NCBI RefSeq assembly: GCF_032854445.1 | Contig: NC_088301.1 | Location: 8,678,281-8,742,280 of the forward strand | Direction: 5' to 3' | Length of the DNA: 64,000 bases | DNA from: Liolophura sinensis | Lineage: Eukaryota; Mollusca; Polyplacophora; Chitonida; Chitonidae | In this document: positions 10,690 to 22,715 of the stretch, one piece after another | How the letters are laid out: each line of letters begins with the position of its first letter | How positions within the stretch are numbered: the stretch's first letter is position 1 | Notes under the pieces: generated by a model | Database searches by the model: none | What the model was told of the DNA's origin: nothing | What the model saw: only the letters and a program-made list of their open reading frames with translations | Program-made: the position numbers and the translations under genes

Positions 10690-10828
10690 CTGTGTCTGGG
10701 TCTGCGGATGGCCGTGGGTTTCCCTCGGGCTCTGCCCGGTTTCCTCCCTCCATAATGCTGGCTGCCGTCGTATAAGTGAATTTTTTCTAGAATACGGCGT
10801 GAATCACCAATCAAATAAATAAATATAA
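10690..10828 (+). repeat. SINE-A fragment (3' half)
   Basis: Contains GGATGGCCGTGGGTTTCCCT, TCTGCCCGGTTTCCTCC, CATAATGCTGGCTGCCGTCG and a tail of CACCAATCAAATAAATAAAT. Confidence 0.9.
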
Positions 10829-11423
10829 ACTGTGACTGGGTCGGGTGTCACGGTTGATGTTTGTATTTTTCCAGTCAGGCAGCAGTATTTGTCTGTAAGG
10901 TAGCCTCTATATACATGGCAGTATGCATGGATGTAAAATGCATGGGTGTAAAAACCCCAAGCCACGCTGTTAACAGGAACAAACCCGTAAGACAGTGCTA
11001 AAAATATCTCACTTTTGAGACATCAAGATGTACAACAACAACAAACAACGATTAGGTTTGATCTGATCGTTGTTTAACGCCATACAGAAATAGTTTCAGA
11101 TCTACAAGTCTCACCGCTCTGTGTTATAAACCATGCAGCATGACAGCAGCGAGTATTGCTGTTTACACATTGCTTTTTGCATAATGTTTCCTGGATCAAA
11201 TTCGGGTCGGGTCACACCAAAGACTTTAAATTGCTTGTTGAGAGGTTAGAGCAAGGAAACAGGATTGGTTGGCCTGGTGTGAGTGTAATGAGACTCAGTG
11301 GGGTGTCATGTCTCGTGTCTTCGGCATGACACTTGTGGCGGCCGCACTTTGGCGACATGGACTCGCCCTGTCACAAGAAGACACACTATAAAATGTATGC
11401 ACACATTATCTAACTGAACCCCA
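10829..11423. other. Unannotated stretch
   Basis: No recognised gene or repeat. Confidence 0.5.
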
Positions 11424-11515
11424 AGCATACACATATATACATACAGTTAAGAAAGAAAAGTCTTACATAGCATACATATACATACATACAGTTGAGAAAG
11501 AAAAGTCTTACAATG
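11424..11515. repeat. Two-unit tandem repeat, about 45 bp
   Basis: Two adjacent copies of a unit containing CATACATACAGTT(A/G)AGAAAG and AAAAGTCTTACA, the second with an extra CATA. They create a repeated peptide in an antisense frame that I do not regard as coding. Confidence 0.85.
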
Positions 11516-13316
11516 TCTAACCGAGTGTAAAACAGGTGTGACGTTCGAGCCCAAAATGTCGTGACAACCGTGAAGTTCTTGAAACAGCGCCTGTTACCTT
11601 GAAATTGCACGAATATTGCTCGCACCGTCATTCAATAGCCCATGAATTGTGGTTTATCCCAGACTTTCGCAAGAAATGAGGGAAATAATAGAGGCTGTAC
11701 CTGAAGTTTTGCCAAAAAAATCTGTACTCGCTAATCAAATCAAATTTTCTCTATATGCCATGCAGAAATAGCTCAAATTATTCTATATACTTTTTATAGT
11801 GGTAAAATCACTCTGATGTTTGATAGTTATAAAGCAACCCCATTATAAAATATACGAACTTTTACGAACGCAGGAGCTTCCGAGTTTAAACGGTAACACG
11901 TGCACACACGAGGCTGACATATTGTGAAAAGTAAATATTGAAAGTTCGAATTATTCCCGGTTTATTTAACTTCCTTAATTTGTATCTGTCAATCTGTCAG
12001 GATTTCATTGATTATTATTGCTCGGTCATTACTCTCTCGAATAATGCTATGGTCAAATATCTGTCGTTATGTGTAAAATCTAGGCACATGTACATATTAT
12101 AGTGGTGACTGATTGATTAAAAACACATGGTTGATTGATTGTTAGCCGACGCCTTGTGGGGCTAAGGCAATATTTTGGTTTTGGGTTTTTTGGGGTTTTT
12201 TTTTTTAGTCTTCGATAAACATCGCCAAATGAGTTGTCTTCTCTGCCTGTCAGTTTGTCTGTCTGTCGGTCAGTCAGGTTTTTAGAGGCATCCTGATATT
12301 GCTCATTCACTTAATGTTATAACCCTTTCGCTCAGCATTGTGCTATCACTTACATGGTGATATATGGTCACAACGTAGTTAATAAATAAATAACTTGTTA
12401 TTCTGTTCGCATTTAATGTAACCGGAGGCCATCCTCTGGTAGCAATATATAAGGGTTTGTTTGTTTGATCCCATTTCCTTATAGCTAATTAACAGCTGAC
12501 GTTCCAAGGCCTATAATAGAGATGGCTCACGGGTCATTTTATGTGTCATCCGGATTTCATCACTCTGTTTTCGTTCACCCCAACCGGGATTTTGTTAAAC
12601 GGTAAACTTTTCATATTTGTACAATTGTGATTTTCCACTGACCGAAAGGTTGTTGCGTTATGTGTTATTAAGGTATAATTGATTCTGACGTAATTTCGAC
12701 AGTGTGTTGATAGAGAAGGAACAAGTGCTACGAGTTCAAAATCTGTGTCTCAAGGGAGACAAATCTGTTAGGGGATTCCCCCAATTCACAATAACGCTAT
12801 GAAAGTGTTGCACCATATATGGACTTGGCCTAGCTTTGTTACATGTTAACATTAGGTCTTTGTCACGTCTATACATAGCTAGCATCTGTTACAGCGTTAA
12901 AAGGAGTAAATGCTGGGCACTGACCATATAGTATAGTACATGTAAAGCGGAATGGATGGGGTTTACGGCGCACTATAATCTTCCAACAATCGGTTATCTA
13001 AAAACCATATGTATCTCCTTATGCGGACATGTAGATCCATAGTAAAGGGCTAACAAGGTCATTTTGTACCCATAAAAGGCATAGCTCACGACCGAGTGAA
13101 TGTCGAAGGGTGCCGGTGCATCGTCACAGAGCTATAAAGGCTTACAGTCCTGCCTTATTTGACAATGATACTTCATAGACAACCTATTTTCTATCCATAA
13201 AAGTCAGCTATATAAAACGTTGACACATTATAATTGTATCCCAACACTGACAAATGTACACAGGGCATAGGCCCTAGGTATAACTGCATGCGCAACACGC
13301 CATAATAACACTTATT

Positions 13317-13318
<2 letters not shown>
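11516..13318. other. Unannotated stretch
   Basis: No gene or transposon recognised. A T/G-rich low-complexity run lies at about 12173-12208. Confidence 0.5.

Positions 13319-13412
<94 letters not shown>
13319..13412. repeat. (TA)n microsatellite
   Basis: Roughly 45 TA units with one phase break near 13350. Long TyrIle-repeat frames across it are artefacts. Confidence 0.95.
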
Positions 13413-13414
<2 letters not shown>

Positions 13415-13897
13415 ATGGCCGGCAGGGGCAAGTTAATGGCTCCATATATATGTAACACTGAAATGGAGGACGGAATAAATCTTGGCTCTTTATACTGTTG
13501 GCTCCACTTTAGAACAGTAACAGATTTAATGCGAAGCATCTCTTAATCAACAGTAACGACTGTATTTCAATAAATTAGAAAAAATATTTGAATTGGTATA
13601 CAAATGTACTGCAAATATTAATATTTATGATCTTCAGTTAGATTTACAGTTTGTGAATAACACTGCATCTGCTGAGGGAAACATTACATGGAGAAATTGT
13701 AGTCGTAATTTAATATGTGTACTACCCACTGAAACTAACTGACAAACTGAACCCAAATTTGAAAATGCACTTGGGGAACCGGCATCGACCAAAACGCAAG
13801 CACGATACTGGTGTATTCTGACAATTCAGTTGTATTCCTTATTCATTCACATGTAGATAACAATATTTTCGAAAAATATCAACAGCAACTGGAATAT
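13413..13897. other. Unannotated stretch
   Basis: AT-rich sequence with nothing recognised. Confidence 0.5.
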
Positions 13898-13990
13898 TAA
13901 TTTATTTATTTGATTGTTTTTTTTTACGCCGTACTCAAGTACCGCTAGCATAATAGTCGGAGAAAACCGGGCAGAACCCGGGGGTAACTG
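13898..13990 (-). repeat. SINE-A 3' fragment
   Basis: Contains TTTATTTATTTGATTG, TTTTACGCCGTACTCAAG and GAAAACCGGGCAGAACCCGG. A deletion between the first and second blocks removes the usual AATATTTCACTTATACG segment. Confidence 0.88.
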
Positions 13991-14094
13991 GAATATTCTC
14001 CACTTTTTAAAAAAATACTATACATTGCGATTTCTTCATTCCGTGAATGTATTGTGGGCACACGTTGAAATACATGGATCCATATGAGAATCAA

Positions 14095-14372
14095 ATCCAT
14101 GCACTCTCATGCTTATAGGAAAGCACAACACCCACTCTCATGTTTATAGGCGAACACACTGTTCAATCCCGTGCTAATGAGCAAACATACTATTGGCTCC
14201 CATGTTAATAGGTGTACACATTATCCACTCTTATGTTTATAAGCGAACTCTACACTCTTCCATGTTAATAGGTGTACACACCATACACACTCATGTTAAT
14301 AGGCGAATACACTATACCAACTATCATTCTCGCCGATGAACACACTACCCAATCTAATGCTTATAAACTATC
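14095..14372. repeat. Diverged minisatellite, about 33-38 bp unit
   Basis: About seven imperfect repeats of a unit approximating CTCATGTTAATAGGCG followed by AACACAC and a variable stretch. Unit length and sequence vary considerably, so the array is old. Confidence 0.75.
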
Positions 14373-14914
14373 ATTCTGAACGTATCACAGTAATGCTATA
14401 TACATAGGTGTACATTTTTTGCAAGTTTTGTTGTTGTGTACTTGTATATAGTTATACATGCTGTTATACATATTATGCTAACTGTTAGTCAACAAGCCGT
14501 CATATCAAATGCATAACACTTAATCCAGGACTTAAAGGATATGTAGCACCAGACCTTATCAAAAACTATTATTTTTCTTTTGTGTCAAGGACAAAACTAA
14601 TTCGATTTTTTAAGATAAGGTAGAGCTGATCTGATCAACATTAGTGACTAGAGACTTACAGGACACCATACCATCACAACTTCTAGCCATTTCTGAGAGA
14701 TATTAAAACTTTAAATTAGAAAGAGATTTTGGGGGATTGCCCGAGGAAACTTCAGTTACACGTGAGATTTGCATATAAAGTTGTGGTCCAAATGGAATAT
14801 ATTTTTTTGCAGTAATTTCAACAAGCTATAGGTGACCTGTACTCTGGAGTACTCTTTTAATCCCAATTTTAAATACAACAGTTTCTAAGTTTTATCGCAC
14901 ATAGCAGCCATTCA
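14373..14914. other. Possible old dispersed repeat
   Basis: No coding signal. The segment 14690-14790 (with GATTTTGGGGGATTGCCCG) sits shortly upstream of a tRNA-like box B at 14926 and may belong to a longer decayed retroposon. No second copy is present to test this. Confidence 0.35.
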
Positions 14915-14965
14915 CCAATGAGATCTCGGGTTCGAATCCAGGTGTGGCTCTGGTGGGGATTATAC
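14915..14965 (+). repeat. tRNA-like SINE head remnant
   Basis: GAGATCTCGGGTTCGAATCC is a strong box-B motif. The usual upstream box A is not clear and no cloverleaf can be closed. Confidence 0.4.
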
Positions 14966-15445
14966 CTGGCGAGGTATATACGCTTTTGTTTTACCCAAAA
15001 ATCTGAAAAACGCAGGAAAAATAAGAACAGGAATTGTAGTAAAGGGGGTTATGTGTGCACTGACCCCAGAGATCGATGTAATAATGTCATATATGAGAGT
15101 CCAAACATAGGCTAGTGACTTTGCTACCCAAAACTTTACCTTCGACTCATAAATCATAAGGCGGATGAGGACAAATCTGCTCTCTATGTAAGGCCAATAA
15201 TCTTGTTTTTCTCGACCTTTTTCCCGACCTTTTATTCATTTCTGGGCAAAATCGATATCTGGTATACAAAAGTTCGCGTCGGCAGTGGAATTGTCTAGGA
15301 ATACATGTATACCTGAATAGAGACCTTCAGTTAAAATTACAAGTTCAACATGTAACATGTAACTTCAAACTAGAATAGCTAAAATAATTGTAGTTTAAAG
15401 TTAGAAGTTACAAGAGAACTAAAGGTCTCTTATATGTACAGATCT
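14966..15445. other. Unannotated stretch
   Basis: Nothing recognised. Short inverted segments around AAAGGTCTC (15325 and 15420) are minor. Confidence 0.45.
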
Positions 15446-15528
15446 CCGCAGCGTGAATATTTCACTTATACGACGGCGGACAGCATTGTAATCGTAGGAA
15501 ACCGGAGAGAACCCGGGGGGTCGCGAAA
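15446..15528 (-). repeat. SINE-A fragment
   Basis: Contains AATATTTCACTTATACGACG, GCGGACAGCATTGTAATCGT, AGGAAACCGG and AACCCGGGGGG. Its ATTGTAATCGTAGGAAACCG variant is shared with the copy at 17647, suggesting a common subfamily. Confidence 0.88.
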
Positions 15529-16311
15529 AAGGGTATTTATTAGAGAATTATTAACTCATTTCCGCCCAGAAGGAGGTGTTAATATGAAGTTACATGTGTA
15601 TGTTATGATAACAGGATTATGGCCTCTCACATACACACTGGCCACAGGCGCCATGTGCAAATAACTGGTTAGAGCATTTGACATACTTGTATTTATGCAC
15701 GCCATAACAAATGAAACAGCATGTGTCTAAACAACCGCTATATAGGCTCGATAACATTTCTGTTGAGTGGTGTTCGTACTTCTATAGAGAGCAACACAAT
15801 AATATTTATGTAATGATTGAAAAACAAAATCAGAACTATAGCGACCCATTAATTCCCTGTCGGATTAGCCATGCAAACTATTTTTGTGATACTATAAATA
15901 TCTTGTTTATGTACTCGTTCAAATTTTACACACACGTTGATCTAATGGGGCTAATTGCACGTTGGCCATCACGAATTTCCTGAGTACATGTTTACAGGGA
16001 AGTATGGCGTGTTGGTGTACATGAAATCGACTTTAAAACACAGTTTAATTGTCTGGAGTTTTTATAAGAACTACAGGTTTGCACGTTTTAGTCATTCGTT
16101 TCATATGTTTAACATGAATAAGAGTAAACGAATGGGTTTAGGTGCGATTGCAATCTGGGTAAACCATGCAGCCTTGACGGACCACGATCAAAAGATCGCC
16201 GCAAATCGCACAAGTCGTAGCTAGGCGTCCGATGACAAATCCTTTTTGGTAGATATCGTGCCCAGTTAATGTTTGAGAAAACATCCGTAAAAAAAATAGC
16301 ATCTTTAGGAA
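15529..16311. other. Unannotated stretch
   Basis: Two overlapping 89-90-residue frames here show no motif, signal peptide or splice context. Confidence 0.45.
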
Positions 16312-16376
16312 TGCGTGGCCGAGCGCATGGCTAAGCTGCTGGACTTTCAGTCACTAGAAGTCACACGAGACCTCGA
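16312..16376 (+). repeat. tRNA-like sequence (Leu/Ser type)
   Basis: GCGTGGCCGAGCGCATGGCT resembles the 5' half of a class II tRNA (Leu/Ser) with box A. The region TGCTGGACTTTCAGTCAC could be an anticodon arm. No box B in correct position or closing acceptor stem was found, so it is treated as a remnant. Confidence 0.35.
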
Positions 16377-16394
16377 CGAGGTGTGCCAAGATTT

Positions 16395-16563
16395 GTCTCA
16401 TTCTAAGCCTCATAACAACACATTCTGAGCCTCATAATAACACATCCATAACAACATATTCTGAACCTCATAACAACCTGAGCCTCATAACAACACATTT
16501 TGAGCCTCATAACAACACATTCTGAGCCTCATAATAACACATTCTCAGTCTCATAAGAACCTG
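16395..16563. repeat. Minisatellite, about 22 bp unit
   Basis: Roughly seven imperfect copies of a unit close to ATTCTGAGCCTCATAACAAC, with shortened units in the middle. Confidence 0.9.
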
Positions 16564-17646
16564 ACAACCTCTTGCATCTACCTACCAAGAGTTTGCAAAA
16601 GGTTTCCTTAATTAAAGAGACACTCATTTTAACTTTCATGGGAACCGTTCGAGGACATTTCACGTAGAATGGGACTCTGTCACGATGCTTGCCCATCAGT
16701 AATTTTATGGATGGAGGTAACCTGAGTGCTCGAGGTATACCACTGGTCTTACTATTCATGTCCATACACCCCAGATCATTCCCATTTACGATGCACGTAA
16801 ATGTGCAAGTATTCTTTAGCGAATTTTGGACCGCACGCACAATCGGTGCACGTGCGTCATTGGCCAGTTGTCGTCAAGAGGAGATGAGCAAGGCATATTA
16901 CTGCACAGGGCGTAAATAAGTGCCATATCACGCATGTTCACTACATATACATGGCCATTGGTGAAATGCCATATCTGACCCAGATATTATATTTCTCTTA
17001 ATAGATATTTGTAGACCTATTTATAGCTAAAGCCGAGCGACACAAGCGTTTATGCCATATTTGGCCAGATAACTGGATCTAGCTTGTTGCCTCATTATAT
17101 AGCCTATAGCTTCTTGAATCCATGGCAGCTATTTTACTGGTTGATTTGACCTGTCCGCTTTAAAAAAAGGGCGTGAAACATATGCGAATGATCGACCTCT
17201 GCCGTGTTTACAATAATGTCATTGGTGTAGAGGAAGTCACATCCTGGTACTTAGGCGTACCAATAAACAAGGAGTCCTTGAAAGGTGACCTTCATGCATA
17301 TCCGGTATTTGTATTATTGGAAATATACTTAGGGGTATCCCTTATCATTTCTTAAGTCGTTGGATACGTAACTGATAATAAATACCTAAAGGCCCTGGCG
17401 AAGACACCCAACGTACGTTGTCCATTCCAGTCACAGTATATAACGACACGATATTTCACTGTTGTTTATACCACAGAGCACAATACTGTAAATGCTTGAC
17501 ATTTACAGAAATGATAGTACACATAAATTTACCTGTTGTAGGTTTACACTATATTTTAGCTTACTACAAGTGTTACATAACTTTGGCAGACAGAATGCAT
17601 GAGGCAATGTTGGACTGTTGCAACGCCATGCTACATACGCATTAAC
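16564..17646. other. Unannotated stretch
   Basis: No gene recognised. The frames at 16529-16840 (minus) and 16689-16919 (plus) overlap antiparallel with no domain evidence. Confidence 0.45.
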
Positions 17647-17910
17647 ATTTATTTATTTGATTGGTGCTTTACGCCTTTTCAAGAATATTTCACTTATACG
17701 ACGGCGGACAGCATTGTAATCGTAGGAAACCGGACAGAACACTGGGGAAACTCACGACCATCCGCAGATTGCTGCCAGACCTTCCCTCTCACGCTTGGAG
17801 AGGAAGTCAGCATGAGCTGGACTTGAACTCATGGCGACCGCAATGGTGAGAGGCTCGTAGATCCTTGCGTCGAGCTGGCGTACTAACCACCTCCACCTCG
17901 GAGGCCCTCC
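17647..17910 (-). repeat. SINE-A, near full length
   Basis: All blocks are present tail-first: TTTATTTATTTGATTGGTGC, AAGAATATTTCACTTATACG, GCGGACAGCATTGTAATCGT, CACGACCATCCGCAGATTGC, GCATGAGCTGGACTTGAAC, then the tRNA-like head ending CACCTCGGAGGCCCTC. Box B is intact in the antisense (TGAGTTCAAGTCC). Confidence 0.93.
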
Positions 17911-18029
17911 ATACGCAATAATTAACGTACATATATAAATATGTAACCTAAACGGCCAGGCTAATTTATTGCAAAATTGCATCACTTTCTTTTTTTCCGT
18001 TGAAGGTGGGTGTGGGTTTTTGACTTTGA

Positions 18030-18330
18030 TTCGTGTTCAAAGCCCGTACTCAAAACTTTTATACGATGGCGGTGGGTATTATGGGTGGAGGAAACCGGAG
18101 TGCCCGGCGTAAACATTGCCACATGTGCACACAGCACTTTGACATATACGACAAGTGATTGTTTCACCTATACGATGGTGGTCGGTATTATGGATGAAGG
18201 AAACCGGAGTGCCCTACGTAAACATTGCCGCATGTGCACACAGCACTTTAACATATAAGACAAGTGATTGTTTCACCTATACGATGGCGGTCATTTTTAT
18301 GGGTGAGGAAAAAGGAGTGTCCGCAATAAA
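18030..18330. repeat. Tandem repeat of a SINE-A-derived 109-bp unit
   Basis: Unit boundaries recur every 109 bp: CATATACGACAAGTGATTG at 18143 and CATATAAGACAAGTGATTG at 18252. Each unit contains SINE-A-like (C/T)TATACGATGGCGGT and GGAAACCGGAGTGCCC joined to unrelated GCACATGTGCACACAGC-type sequence. About 2.5 units are present. Confidence 0.85.
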
Positions 18331-20738
18331 CCATCAATCTTTGGCAAGTTAATGACGATCTTCCCCACAAACAGTGAAGGCGCTGGCCAGTATTATAAGT
18401 TCATGGTGGGCTGCTGATCAATGGGCTAGGGAATGGTGAGTGCTTTTAACCACAGTGTAGACTTCTGAAGTATTCCTACAAGGTATTGCTGTTTGTTGTG
18501 ATAAGCGATTCCACGAATATAACACTTAAGGAATTAAGGAATCAAATCACTGTTATACAGAAGTGTTTCATAATCTAAGGGAGCTAACTCTAACAGCTAT
18601 TTCGTAACACTCTAGTAAGGCCAAAGCGACCCAAAGCGCAAGACACTCATCAAAAACGTGGACGACTCTCCCATTGTGCGGCGTGGCCGGAGATTGCCCT
18701 TGTTGAAAACTTGGTCAATCGTTGAAACCTGCGCTGTTAAGAGAATAAAAAAGGAGCCCGACAATTACAATACTTGGACAATGCCGGTTACAGTTAAAAT
18801 CTCCACCTACACTGTGTGGCGGATTAGAATTGCAGTTATTGAAGCCTTTGCAGTTTATAGTTGAAATTGGCACTGTAATGAGTACGAAAGTATGGCCCGA
18901 AATCTGTAGTTGTTCAAACCTAGACGGAAAATTGGGATAAAACACCATAAAGACTAAGAAACACCATGAAAAGCGGAAGATGGAAATTTTCAACAAACAT
19001 ATTCATTATCTCTAATTCCTGCTTGCTGACTGAACGAAAAGGGAAATATTATTTAATCATATCGTTGGTGTCCAGCTTTAAGCAAAATGGGAAATATTAA
19101 ATTGTTGTTTTTTGCGCCTTAATTGTATTAATTGAATGCGGAAGACGGCAGGGATACTACTTGCTCGTGGCTCGTGAATTATTTTTGCTTGTTGATAATC
19201 GCCGTAATATTTCATTTACCCCAATAACGCATAGGCAATGCCCTCAATAAACCACCGCGTTTTGGAAAATAACAGATGAACTTTCCTACATCAGACGAAC
19301 AACAGGGTTTGATTTTTTTCACTTAACGTTTCCAACTTGTTAATACGATAAGTCGGATTGAAAGGCGAGAATAAACATCCCTGTGGCTTTACCCGCACAG
19401 CGACCTTTTGTGTACAAGTTAAATTGGTAGAGAGCTAGCGTTCTTGTTGTGATCCTGTAGCTGGTTGTTACCATGGCCACGATAGCAGTGAAAGCGGGGA
19501 AATCTCCGGGAAGCATCTCGAGCCTCTATTATTCTATGTTAGCACTTCTCATGAACCCCTTCTAGGGTGAAAACGTCCAATTTTAATATGTCAGAAAAAA
19601 GTTCCCGATATTGTTGTAATTGTAATATGTTAGGCCTATATGGTGGTAAGTCCCACAAGAAAATGACGCCATTTTGAATCCACACAACATGCTTGCCGGG
19701 TAAGTGAATGATATATGACTGTCATTCACCAAAGCAATAATCTGTTAGTTGAGTGATGTTAGAATGTATTTTGTAATTATGACGTAAAATATCCTGTTAG
19801 TCCTGTGATGTTAGGTTACATTCTGCCATCACAAAATGTGATTTTCTACTAAATTTAACAAATTGATTGAGTTTACCCAGTGCACTGTTTACCGTAAACT
19901 CTCCAGAAATATGATGAATGACAAAGACAAGACCTTATGTTCGGAGAACTTTCGAAACGCTGCTTTATTTCAAATTACGCACCAGATCGAGTCTTCTGAA
20001 GGAACAATGAAATATGACAAATGAATGCTCACACATCAACAAACGAGTGAGATCTTACAGTGATATGTCTGAATTATGAACTGATGAATTGATTACATGT
20101 TCAGTGTTCACTCTAACACGTGTTCACAGACATGAACTAACGTTGAACAGACATGAACGCGAAAACGACCTTATAAGCACTAAAATTCGGTTGATTAAAT
20201 GTCTCTAAAATACATGGTTTTTTCTGTTATTTATTCGGTGAGAAACAACTTGAGAGCAACCTTGTCCCCTACGTAAACACAAATCTATTTTTAGATCGAC
20301 CAGAACGTAAACGTGTAGAATGTAAACAGGTCTATAGTACTTGAGCCCTACAGCATAATCATCAAACATTCGCTATTTACAATGCTGGAAGCGCAAGAAT
20401 ATATTAAGACGACATTTGGTTACGCTCGTAATTGTTACTGGGACAGATATGTTTCCTTCGTGATCCGATTTTCATGACTATTACACTTTAGTTAAAAATG
20501 CTTGCTTTATTTACAGACTTGCGGTGTAATATCCAGTACATATATATCTTACAATCTATGAATACAGTAACTACAAACTGTACCTGAAGAGTGATTCCCA
20601 TTAGGCAGCCAATAATAAGCGATTTGTCAGCTGCAAGTGAACTACAGCGGCTGCACGGCAACAATGAAGGGGAAGTAATCGTATCGGTTACCTTATCAGT
20701 ATCAAAGTACGGAGGTGTGTATGGACTCCATGGTCTAT
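18331..20738. other. Unannotated stretch
   Basis: About 2.4 kb with no recognisable gene, repeat copy or splice-framed exon. A 93-residue minus-strand frame (18715-18996) has no recognisable domain. Confidence 0.5.
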
Positions 20739-20890
20739 ACTTATTTATTTATTTGATTAGTGCTTTAGGCCGTACTCAAGAATATTCCACTTATGCAAAG
20801 GCGGTCGTAATTATGGAAAGCAGACCCCGGGAAAAACTCAGTTACCATCTGCAGGTTGCTGGAAGGTCTTGGAGCAGACTTGAACATGGC
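20739..20890 (-). repeat. SINE-A fragment
   Basis: Contains TTTATTTATTTGATTAGTGC, CCGTACTCAAGAATATTCC, a diverged body (AGGCGGTCGTAATTATGGAA) and CCATCTGCAGGTTGCTGG, then truncates after AGCAGACTTGAAC. The tRNA-like head is missing. Confidence 0.88.
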
Positions 20891-21104
20891 CTATTATGAC
20901 TGATTGGAACATCCAGTGCTTTTCACTGGAGATTGCTCTGGCATGACAATGATTTTATGGATAGGCTTAACTCCACTATATTAGCCTCTAGCTGTCCCCG
21001 GGATTTGCTAAGGGAGTTTGATAACCTTGGATCTTAAGGCCTACATGTATATACACTTAAAGGCTTTCTCCAGTGGGAAAACAATCAAGTCAGCCTGCAC
21101 CATC

Positions 21105-21556
21105 TTTCTGCGTTTTTTGGCTTGTTGCCTGTATTAAACTATCTCCCCCATCCACCATAATGCTGACCGCCCGCGTTTTTGGCTTGTTGCCTTTATTAAA
21201 CTATCTCCCCCATCCACCATAATGCTGACCGCCCGCGTTTTTTGGCTTGTTGCCTGTATTAAACTATCTCCCCCATCCACCATAATGCTGACCGCCCGCG
21301 TTTTTTGGCTTGTTGCCTGTATTAAACTATCTCCCCCATCCACCATAATGCTGACCGCCCGCGTTTTTTGGCTTGTTGCCTGTATTAAACTATCTCCCCC
21401 ATCCACCATAATGCTGACCGCCCGCGTTTTTTGGCTTGTTGCCTGTATTAAACTATCTCCCCCATCAACCATAATGCTGACCGCCCGCGTTTTTTGGCTT
21501 GTTGCCTGTATTAAACTATCTCCGCCATCCACCATAATGCTGACCGCCCTCGTATA
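21105..21556. repeat. 63-bp minisatellite containing a SINE-A core piece
   Basis: Seven near-identical units; CTTGTTGCC recurs at 21121, 21183, 21246, 21309, 21372, 21435 and 21498, a 63-bp period (first step 62). Each unit joins TTTTTTGGCTTGTTGCCTG and TATTAAACTATCTCCCC to the SINE-A block CCACCATAATGCTGACCGCC. The last unit runs into SINE-like CTCGTATAAAGG. The period is a multiple of three, so both strands stay open (111 and 133 codons), but there is no start, stop or splice evidence for coding. Confidence 0.95.
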
Positions 21557-21639
21557 AAGGTTCTTGGATGTGGCGTAAAATCATGAAGATGCCAAAATTG
21601 CCTTTCGTCAGTGAACATAACAGAACAAGCCCTACACCT

Positions 21640-21790
21640 GCTGGTTTCCTTCAAAAGGTCTGTTAGCAACCTGTGGATAGTTGATTGTGGGTTTCCACTG
21701 AATTGGTCTGGTTTCCGCTCACTATAATTCTGACTGGCATCGTAGAGGCCTTTGTGAGTGCAGCTTAAAACACCAATTAGCAAAATAACA
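21640..21790 (+). repeat. SINE-A fragment, diverged
   Basis: Contains AGCAACCTGTGGATAGTTG, TTGTGGGTTTCCACTGAATT, TCTGGTTTCCGCTCACTATA and a decayed 3' end (CAGCTTAAAACACCAATTAG). Confidence 0.8.
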
Positions 21791-22194
21791 AAATTCTATA
21801 ACTCCACTTCCAGCAAATACAACTGAAAAGAATGGTGTTCATGGTGGGTTGATGTTTTGCTTTGTGAAGAGAAGAATGCAAGATACATGTGGTTATATGG
21901 CATGACACATGTACGACACCAAGGTTAGGCAAAATATGTATTTGAAGTTGAAGTTGAAATTGGCAAATTTAGTACATAAATATAGTAAGAAAAAATCAAT
22001 GTGCTCGTGTAACCTATATAGTGAAGTTAGCGCTGAGTGACACATGCGCTGTAAGAAGCATGAGTTGAGCCAAGGCGTGAAGGAAGGGAGATAATCAATT
22101 TCCAGTGTATTATGATTCCTCCCCTTGGATCGAGACATGCGGCAAAATAATTAGGCCTGCAGAAGTGAACTAATGACATCATGTATGTATGTAC

Positions 22195-22262
22195 GCTTGA
22201 GTTTTTACATCGTACATAACACGTTTTCAGTCATATGACGACGAGAAAACATTAGGTGTGTG
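22195..22262 (-). repeat. SINE-B 3' fragment, diverged
   Basis: Contains GTACGCTTGAGTTTTTACAT, ATCGTACATAACACG and TTTTCAGTCATATGACGACG, the order found at the SINE-B 3' end, with several substitutions. Confidence 0.7.
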
Positions 22263-22307
22263 TACATATACTGTGTCTGCAAGTTAAATAAGTATTTATA
22301 TACTTTG

Positions 22308-22365
22308 TTCTTCATTGGTGTTCTACGCCGGATTCAAGAATATTTCTTCTATACGTTTGTGGCTG
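22308..22365 (-). repeat. SINE-A 3' fragment
   Basis: TTCATTGGTGTTCTACGCCG, then GATTCAAGAATATTTCTTCT and ATACG. It truncates soon after. Confidence 0.7.
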
Positions 22366-22556
22366 AACAACACAAGGTACCGCTCGTAGGATACTTCTCT
22401 AATCTTCTGGCGTAATGATCGCGGAACACCAGATAAGTTACCTGTATTACACAATTAAGCAAATTTTCCTTAAATGCTCTTATACAACTGAAAGGCTTCA
22501 AATAACTTTAATATCAAGTTAAATGTTAGATTTTGTCAGTGGTGGAAGCACATATA

Positions 22557-22715
22557 TTTTATTTATTTATTTATTTATTTGAGTGGGGTTTTATGCAGTA
22601 CTCAAGAATGTTTCACTTGTACGATCATCTGAAGGTTATAGGCAGACGTTCCCACGTACGACAGGAGAGGAAGCCAACGTGAACCGGACTTCAACTGACA
22701 GCGATAGAACTGATG
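22557..22715 (-). repeat. SINE-A, internally deleted
   Basis: A long TTTATTTATTTATTTATTTG tail, then GCAGTACTCAAGAATGTTTC, a deletion of the GGAAACCGGGCAG block, then AGACGTTCCCACGTACGACA and AGAGGAAGCCAACGTGAACC leading into the box-B side. Confidence 0.88.

Noticed and set aside
14095-14372. CRISPR-like spaced repeats
   Set aside because: Units and spacers are both diverged and irregular, and the window is eukaryotic. This is an old minisatellite.
21134-21557. 133- and 111-codon frames on opposite strands
   Set aside because: Both are products of the 63-bp tandem repeat, whose period is a multiple of three.
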